NCBI GenBank assembly: GCA_947305035.1
Contig: CAMZCV010000029.1
Location: 1 to 9,173, forward strand
Source of the DNA: an uncultured Coriobacteriales bacterium
GTDB taxonomy: Bacteria; Actinomycetota; Coriobacteriia; Coriobacteriales; Atopobiaceae
DNA: 9,173 bases
Direction of reading: 5' to 3'
Below are positions 5,465-9,173 of the stretch, in pieces. The notes under the pieces are model-generated. The model did not search any database. It worked only from the letters and a program-made list of their open reading frames with translations, and was not told the DNA's origin. A program made the translations under genes and the position numbers. Within the stretch, counting starts at the first letter, position 1. Each line of letters begins with the position of its first letter.

Positions 5465-6433
5465 TCATGCGGTCAATTCGAGAGAGATATGGTGATACTC
5501 GAAAGCCGTCAACTCCGATAGAAGCCGTCCCAACCTCTCCCTGCTTGGAAAATACGGTTCGATTCCAAGCTTCTCCGAAAGCCATCGCCCGACGAGCGTC
5601 ATCTGCCTTGGGCTTCTGAGCTGCTGAGATGTAACGAACCTTACCGCATAGCCTTCCTCTTCCAGAGCAGAGGCACGCGTGAGATCCTCTCCAAACCTGC
5701 CTTCATGCCGCAGCTTGCCATTTGCCTCGAGAACCACCCGATCGTCGGACCAAAGCATGTCGGCCTCAAGCTCTTCCGCTCCGATAATGGCCTGTGAATT
5801 CTCACCCAAGCGAACAGGTTTATTGAGGGCAGGTCGGGGCATTCCAAAACCACCTAGCTTCGGAGAAGCGGTAAGGGCAATCGCGAGACGAGCTTCCAGC
5901 GGAGAGCGCGCACGCTCAAGCACAAGCTCTGCCGCGTCGAGCAGCGCATGGGAGCAGTCGAACATTCTCAGGCTTTTGGCGAACCCGGTTAGTCGGGAGA
6001 CGTTCGTGAGCGGAGGCCGTTTCACGAAACCATCCTCTGAACTCTCGTCAATCGCAAAGATGCCGCAATACATCATCAAGGTGAGCACGCTTTCCATGCG
6101 CGAGGAACCCCTCATCTCCAGCAGAGCGTTGAACTCCGGCGATGCAGCGTATACCCCTTGGGCAAGGGTGATGAGCGAGCCGTTCGGAACCATACCGCTC
6201 CAAACGTGCGAGCATATGCCGCTCCTGCAAACACGCAGCTTCTGATGGGGAACAAGCAGGTGAATCGGGCGCTCAAGGTCAGGCAGGCTCTCGAGGGCAG
6301 GCCGAATCTCCTTCGTCCTAGCGCAACACGTCTCGAACTCCGACGAGCCCGCACGCCCTTGCTGCTCAAGGCGTTTCAAGGCGATTAGATTAAGGATCTT
6401 CTCGGCAGATTGTCCGCACAGGCAGATGCTCAT
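5465..6433 (-). CDS. Repeat-flanked AbiEi-like / PD-(D/E)XK (DUF559-like) protein
   Basis: Numbered from the ATG at 6433 (322 aa). The C-terminal third looks like a PD-(D/E)XK nuclease core of the DUF559/Vsr-like kind: SPLE (E180), then EADMLW with D225, then VLEANGK with E236 and K240, followed by an alpha/beta region ending RFVTSQQLRSP. The middle region GSLITLAQGVYAASPEF (85-101) and the preceding HLLVP segment resemble the N-terminal part of AbiEi-like proteins common in actinobacteria. Neither assignment is from a search. AGGAGG (6438-6443) lies 4 bases before the ATG at 6433; the ATG at 6436 is too close and one at 6454 lies upstream of the site. The stretch looks visibly less GC-rich than its neighbours and sits between two direct copies of a 132-bp repeat, suggesting acquisition as a unit. 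No partner toxin or methylase is adjacent. Defence, toxin-antitoxin or selfish roles are guesses. Confidence 0.75.
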   Translation of the reverse strand: MSICLCGQSAEKILNLIALKRLEQQGRAGSSEFETCCARTKEIRPALESLPDLERPIHLLVPHQKLRVCRSGICSHVWSGMVPNGSLITLAQGVYAASPEFNALLEMRGSSRMESVLTLMMYCGIFAIDESSEDGFVKRPPLTNVSRLTGFAKSLRMFDCSHALLDAAELVLERARSPLEARLAIALTASPKLGGFGMPRPALNKPVRLGENSQAIIGAEELEADMLWSDDRVVLEANGKLRHEGRFGEDLTRASALEEEGYAVRFVTSQQLRSPRQMTLVGRWLSEKLGIEPYFPSRERLGRLLSELTAFEYHHISLELTA

Positions 6434-6590
6434 CATTCCTCCTTTGCCGGTCATTCATTGATACCAGCTCGGTCTTACAGGAGGCTTTCACCTAGCATCC
6501 ACGAATCTTTCAGCTTGAGCACATCTATGCAGGTAGCGGAACGGTTTTGTCCCGAACCAATGCGTTTTCGAGATTATTGAAAACTACATC

Positions 6591-6722
6591 TTTGCCACAT
6601 TCTGGCAGGCAAGGGTGTGGCAAAAGTGCCACACACTCCCCCAGCAGTATGTGGCAAATCTGCATTTCCGCAGGTAGATGGCTTGCCAGTTCTCAAGCTG
6701 CCAGAGATGTGTGGCAAATCGG
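6591..6722 (+). repeat. 132-bp repeat, copy 2, with five TTTGCCACA-type half-sites
   Basis: Direct-orientation partner of 5318-5449, the same length with no gaps. Half-sites are registered at 6591 (TTTGCCACA), 6616 (TGTGGCAAA), 6625 (TGCCACA core from 6627), 6650 (TGTGGCAAA) and 6710 (TGTGGCAAA), giving intervals of 25, 9, 25 and 60 as in copy 1. The segments between the first four half-sites have diverged while the half-sites have not. It lies upstream of the nuclease-like gene, about 157 bases from its start. The gap 6434-6590 contains no gene and no promoter I can support. Confidence 0.9.
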
Positions 6723-6750
6723 CAGGCAAGCATAAAGACACTCGGCAAAC

Positions 6751-6780
6751 AAAAAGGCGCACGGCAAAATGCCGTGCGCC
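6751..6780 (-). terminator. Rho-independent terminator of the 217-aa gene
   Basis: Read on the minus strand, an 11-bp perfect GC-rich stem (GGCGCACGGCA with TGCCGTGCGCC) around a 3-base loop is followed by five T residues. It lies 25 bases past the stop of the gene at 6806 and is the clearest terminator in the window. It should insulate that transcript from the repeat module. Confidence 0.93.
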
Positions 6781-6805
6781 AAGACGGTCCTTTTGAGAGG
6801 AAGGA

Positions 6806-7459
6806 CTACTTGTTGCCGAGCAGGGTGGTAGCAAGGCCGAGCATGTCGTCGAGGCCGATGCCGTCGGACAGGTCGATGGAGGGGCCGGCAGGCGTGGTCT
6901 TCTTGCTGGTCTTCTTGGAGGTCTTCCTGGCAGTGGTCTGAGCAGGTGCCTGGCCGTTGGCCATAAGGGTGGCGGCAAGGCCGGCAAGGTCGTCGAGGCC
7001 GACGCCGTCGGACAGGTCGACGCCGCTCTTCTTGGTCTTCTTGTTGGTGACGCCGGTGGCGTTGGCGATGGTGAGCAGCGAGCCGGCGATAAGGGCGAGC
7101 TTGCCAAGGTCGAGGTTCATGCCAGCAGCCTGGATCTCCTCCTCGGGCTCTTCCTCCTCCTCGACCTCTGCCTGGCTCAGCATGTTGCCAAAGAGCGAGC
7201 CGGCGAGCGTGTGCACGGAGTTGTCGTTCTGGCCGAGCAGCAGCGAGGCGAGGGTGCCGAGGGTGCCGAAGTCGACGGCCTGGCCCTGCGCGAGCGACGA
7301 CACGGCGGTGACGACCTCGGCGGCCTCATTGCGGCTGACGTCCTTGGTGCCGGAAACCGTGCGGACCGTGGAATACGGGTGCTCGACGAGGCTGCCCAGA
7401 ATGGAGGGGTTCTCCTGCGCGAGACCGATAAGGCTGCCGACGATGCTCTGAATGTCCAT
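6806..7459 (-). CDS. Unknown 217-aa protein with duplicated DLSDG(V/I)GLDD motif
   Basis: I do not recognise a family. The N-terminal ~95 residues are helical-looking and Gly/Ser/Leu-rich (SIVGSLIGLA, LGTLASLLLG). A strongly acidic run lies at about 98-109 (EVEEEEEPEEE). A hydrophobic segment LGKLALIAGSLLTIAN (118-133) is followed by a basic linker NKKTKK, then repeat A (147-168, VDLSDGVGLDDLAGLAATLM), a Thr/Lys linker TARKTSKKTSKKTT (176-189), and repeat B (195-216), which ends the protein. No signal peptide is evident; the hydrophobic segments are short and more like buried helices than sure membrane spans. The ATG at 7459 follows AAGGAG by 5 bases; a further frame to 7495 lacks such a site. 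It lies 107 bases after the flippase-like gene, possibly co-transcribed, and ends in a strong terminator, consistent with a well-expressed protein. Confidence 0.78.
   Translation of the reverse strand: MDIQSIVGSLIGLAQENPSILGSLVEHPYSTVRTVSGTKDVSRNEAAEVVTAVSSLAQGQAVDFGTLGTLASLLLGQNDNSVHTLAGSLFGNMLSQAEVEEEEEPEEEIQAAGMNLDLGKLALIAGSLLTIANATGVTNKKTKKSGVDLSDGVGLDDLAGLAATLMANGQAPAQTTARKTSKKTSKKTTPAGPSIDLSDGIGLDDMLGLATTLLGNK
6812..6877 (-). repeat. Intragenic 66-bp coding repeat, second copy
   Basis: Encodes residues 195-216 of the 217-aa protein. The first 33 bases differ from the copy at 6956-7021 at only two positions, and both changes are Val to Ile or the like. This points to a recent or conversion-maintained duplication. 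Confidence 0.85.
6956..7021 (-). repeat. Intragenic 66-bp coding repeat, first copy
   Basis: Encodes residues 147-168 of the 217-aa protein and matches 6812-6877 closely. The two copies are separated by a Thr/Lys-rich linker. Confidence 0.85.
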
Positions 7460-7566
7460 GGGTACTCCTTCTTCGTACGAGAAAACAAAGGACACGATTA
7501 TCTTACCCGCGCTTTCGCGAAGGGTTGCGCCTAGAGCCGAAATAGTGCCGTTGGCGGGTCAAAACG

Positions 7567-8826
7567 TTACTTTCGGTCGCCCTTCTCGCCCGCTTTCTTG
7601 GGCATGACCTTGATGCCGCGCGAGCCCTTGAGCCGCTTGGCTCCGGGCAGGCCCTGCAAGAAACGCTCGAACGCATGGCGGACAACCGCGATGCGCTGGT
7701 ACACGTTGCGCCCGCCGCGGCTGCGCAGGCCCAGCAGCGGAACGGCGGCAGCGATGGGGCCGACGTACTCGATGAAGCGCCACACCACGTAGGCGGCGGT
7801 AATCGTGGAGCCGAAGATGGGCATGAACAGCGTGGCAAAACCCACCTCTGCTCCGCCCTCGCCGCCCGGCAGCGGAATGGCGGACGTCAGGAGCTCGAGC
7901 ATGGATCCGGCGGCGAGGCAGGTCACGAGGTCGGCGTCGTGGAAGCTGAAGGCGTGCGCTACGAACCACCCCAGCGCATACTGGCAGGCCAGCTGCGACA
8001 TCGAGACGAGCACGGCGAACGCCATCATCTTCCACTCGCGCGCCGACTCCTTGAATCCCTGCGAGAACTCCTGCGACTGGTTGTTGAGGACGTCGCGCCA
8101 GTGCGCGAAGTCAAGTTTGAGCGGCGTCTTCTCGAGGATGCGGATGGCGGCATTGCCGATGCGCCTCACGAACCGCGGGAACACGCAGAACGCTATCAGC
8201 CCCGCAACCGCGATGATCTTCGCTCCGAAGAGCACGAGGCCGATAACCGCGAAGTTGCCGACGGTCTCGACGAAGTACTGGTAGCGGAAGATGAGCATGA
8301 TGGCGGCGAAGATGCCCTCTGCCGCCTCGTAGATGATGTAGCGCGTGAACTGCAGCGCCGATGCCGCGCCCACCGAGAGGCCCGCTCGCGTGAGGCGGTA
8401 GATGCGCGCAGGAGCAGAGCCTGCGCCGCCGGGCGAGAGATACGAGAAGAAGATGCCCGCTGCCTCTGCGCTCATGAGGTCGCGGAAGCCCAACGGCGAG
8501 TTCCTGTCGCGCGAGACCGGCACCGCGTAACCCACAACGCCGAGCAGGTAATAGCAGACCATGCAGAGCGCACCGCGTGCCACCCACAGCAGGTCGACGC
8601 CGGCGAGCGCCCCCATGAACTCATCGAACTGGCCGGAAAGCACCACGTAGAGGATGTACACCAGCATGACCGCACCCAGGAACAGCACGCTGTTGCGCAC
8701 CGAGGAAAACTCGGCGCGCTCATGCTTGGATGTGGACTGCACCGTGGTCTTGGGCAGGTTCTTTTCGGGCTGCGAAGCTATGCCGGCCTCCCCTCCGCGC
8801 TCGCCGCTGTTTTGCTCCTCAAGCAT
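7567..8826 (-). CDS. Flippase-like integral membrane protein (LPG synthase TM-type, UPF0104)
   Basis: A 419-aa multi-pass inner-membrane protein. A polar 40-residue cytosolic-looking N-terminus precedes about seven to nine hydrophobic segments, at roughly 46-64, 77-103, 118-135, 155-180, 190-216, 265-290, 300-318, 325-345 and 347-367, and the C-terminal 50 residues are basic. The family signature PLPGGEGGAE is at 318-327, with a second SPGGAGSAP at 131-139. This matches the lysylphosphatidylglycerol synthase transmembrane/YbhN group, whose members are thought to move or modify lipid-linked substrates. There is no aminoacyl-transferase domain, so it is not a full MprF. The start ATG at 8826 has no good Shine-Dalgarno and the next in-frame Met (54) would remove the first membrane helix, so 8826 stands and may be weakly or leaderlessly translated. 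The substrate is unknown. Confidence 0.88.
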   Translation of the reverse strand: MLEEQNSGERGGEAGIASQPEKNLPKTTVQSTSKHERAEFSSVRNSVLFLGAVMLVYILYVVLSGQFDEFMGALAGVDLLWVARGALCMVCYYLLGVVGYAVPVSRDRNSPLGFRDLMSAEAAGIFFSYLSPGGAGSAPARIYRLTRAGLSVGAASALQFTRYIIYEAAEGIFAAIMLIFRYQYFVETVGNFAVIGLVLFGAKIIAVAGLIAFCVFPRFVRRIGNAAIRILEKTPLKLDFAHWRDVLNNQSQEFSQGFKESAREWKMMAFAVLVSMSQLACQYALGWFVAHAFSFHDADLVTCLAAGSMLELLTSAIPLPGGEGGAEVGFATLFMPIFGSTITAAYVVWRFIEYVGPIAAAVPLLGLRSRGGRNVYQRIAVVRHAFERFLQGLPGAKRLKGSRGIKVMPKKAGEKGDRK

Positions 8827-8891
8827 ACATAAAGAGTTTGTCTGTTGTGTGGTGGAGCGGCGATGCGGAGGGGGTTGGGCGACGGAAGGTT

Positions 8892-9173
8892 CTACTCGAC
8901 GGTGTCCACGCGCAGGTAGCCGGGGTCGCCTTCCAGCAGGTAGCCCACCAGCTCGGCAAAGCCGTCGTGCTCGGCCGTGGGCTCGCTGGCGGAGATCAGC
9001 TCTGCGATGCTCGCCGGCGTGGTGGTGCCCGCGAACTCGGAGTCGCGCAGGTACATGCCGAACTCGATCACCGCTGCAGCGAAGCGCCAGTCGGCGTTCA
9101 TGCTGTCCTCGTCGGCGATCTGGGTGCGCTGCTCATGCACCTGGCCGTCGTCGAAGGCGCGGTAGCGGAGCGA
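8892..9173 (-). CDS. C-terminal end of a YfbK-like von Willebrand factor A protein (5' end outside window)
   Basis: The last 93 codons of a longer gene; the frame is open to the right edge, so the internal GTG at 9140 need not be the start. The block DWRFAAAVIEFGMYLRDSEFAG, preceded by SLRYRAFDD, resembles the C-terminal DUF3520 domain that follows the vWA domain in E. coli YfbK and its relatives (typical form dFrFAaaVAafgqlLR). The later segment GFAELVGYLLEG also fits that domain's ending. The vWA MIDAS motif would lie off the window. The role of the family is poorly defined. It is separated from the flippase-like gene by 65 bases with no terminator seen. Confidence 0.62.
   Translation of the reverse strand, partial: SLRYRAFDDGQVHEQRTQIADEDSMNADWRFAAAVIEFGMYLRDSEFAGTTTPASIAELISASEPTAEHDGFAELVGYLLEGDPGYLRVDTVE

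Noticed and set aside
5205..5495. Short plus-strand open frame with an MWQI...ISAGRW segment, and a similar one at 6547-6735
   Set aside because: They exist because the 132-bp repeat is duplicated; they have no ribosome binding site, and the differences between copies are not concentrated at third codon positions.
5318..6722. CRISPR array
   Set aside because: Only two long repeat copies about 1.3 kb apart around a gene, with no regular short spacers and no cas genes.
7497..7510. TAAGAT/GATAAT as a -10 box for the 217-aa gene
   Set aside because: No acceptable -35 box at 16-18 bases; co-transcription with the upstream flippase-like gene is equally possible.

Overview
The window is GC-rich and densely coded, mostly on the minus strand. 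Its gene content, the lysine-biosynthesis cluster and the TTTGCCACA-type intergenic repeats suggest a Coriobacteriia-like gut actinobacterium, perhaps near Eggerthellaceae. That placement rests on general resemblance only; no 16S or other marker gene is present.

Left third (1-2844, minus strand): a lysine/diaminopimelate operon read right to left as lysA, dapA, dapB, with dapB running off the left edge. Upstream of lysA are a sigma70-like promoter, a compact lysine riboswitch that is not protein-coding, and a stem that can hide the lysA ribosome binding site. Lysine would therefore be expected to repress the whole transcript unit at its first gene. Divergent from it (2936-4054, plus) is an M20D amidohydrolase resembling N-acetyl-diaminopimelate deacetylases. 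It could supply the same pathway through the acetylase branch.

Middle (4051-5278): a small protein of unknown function on the minus strand shares a CTAG stop with the amidohydrolase. An imperfect GGGACGGTTCC palindrome follows, then a plus-strand metallo-beta-lactamase-fold hydrolase.

Repeat module (5318-6722): two direct, indel-free 132-bp repeats, each carrying five TTTGCCACA/TGTGGCAAA half-sites at identical spacing, bracket one minus-strand gene. That gene has an apparent PD-(D/E)XK (DUF559/Vsr-like) nuclease core behind an AbiEi-like N-terminal region, and it looks less GC-rich than its neighbours. This is the best candidate in the window for an undescribed element. The stretch 6434-6590 between the gene start and the second repeat shows no gene and no convincing promoter.

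Right third (6751-9173, minus strand): a strong rho-independent terminator, a 217-aa protein of unknown function with a duplicated DLSDG(V/I)GLDD motif, a multi-pass flippase-like (LPG synthase TM-type) membrane protein, and the C-terminal end of a YfbK-like von Willebrand factor A protein cut by the right edge. No tRNA, rRNA, CRISPR array, transposase or integrase was seen.
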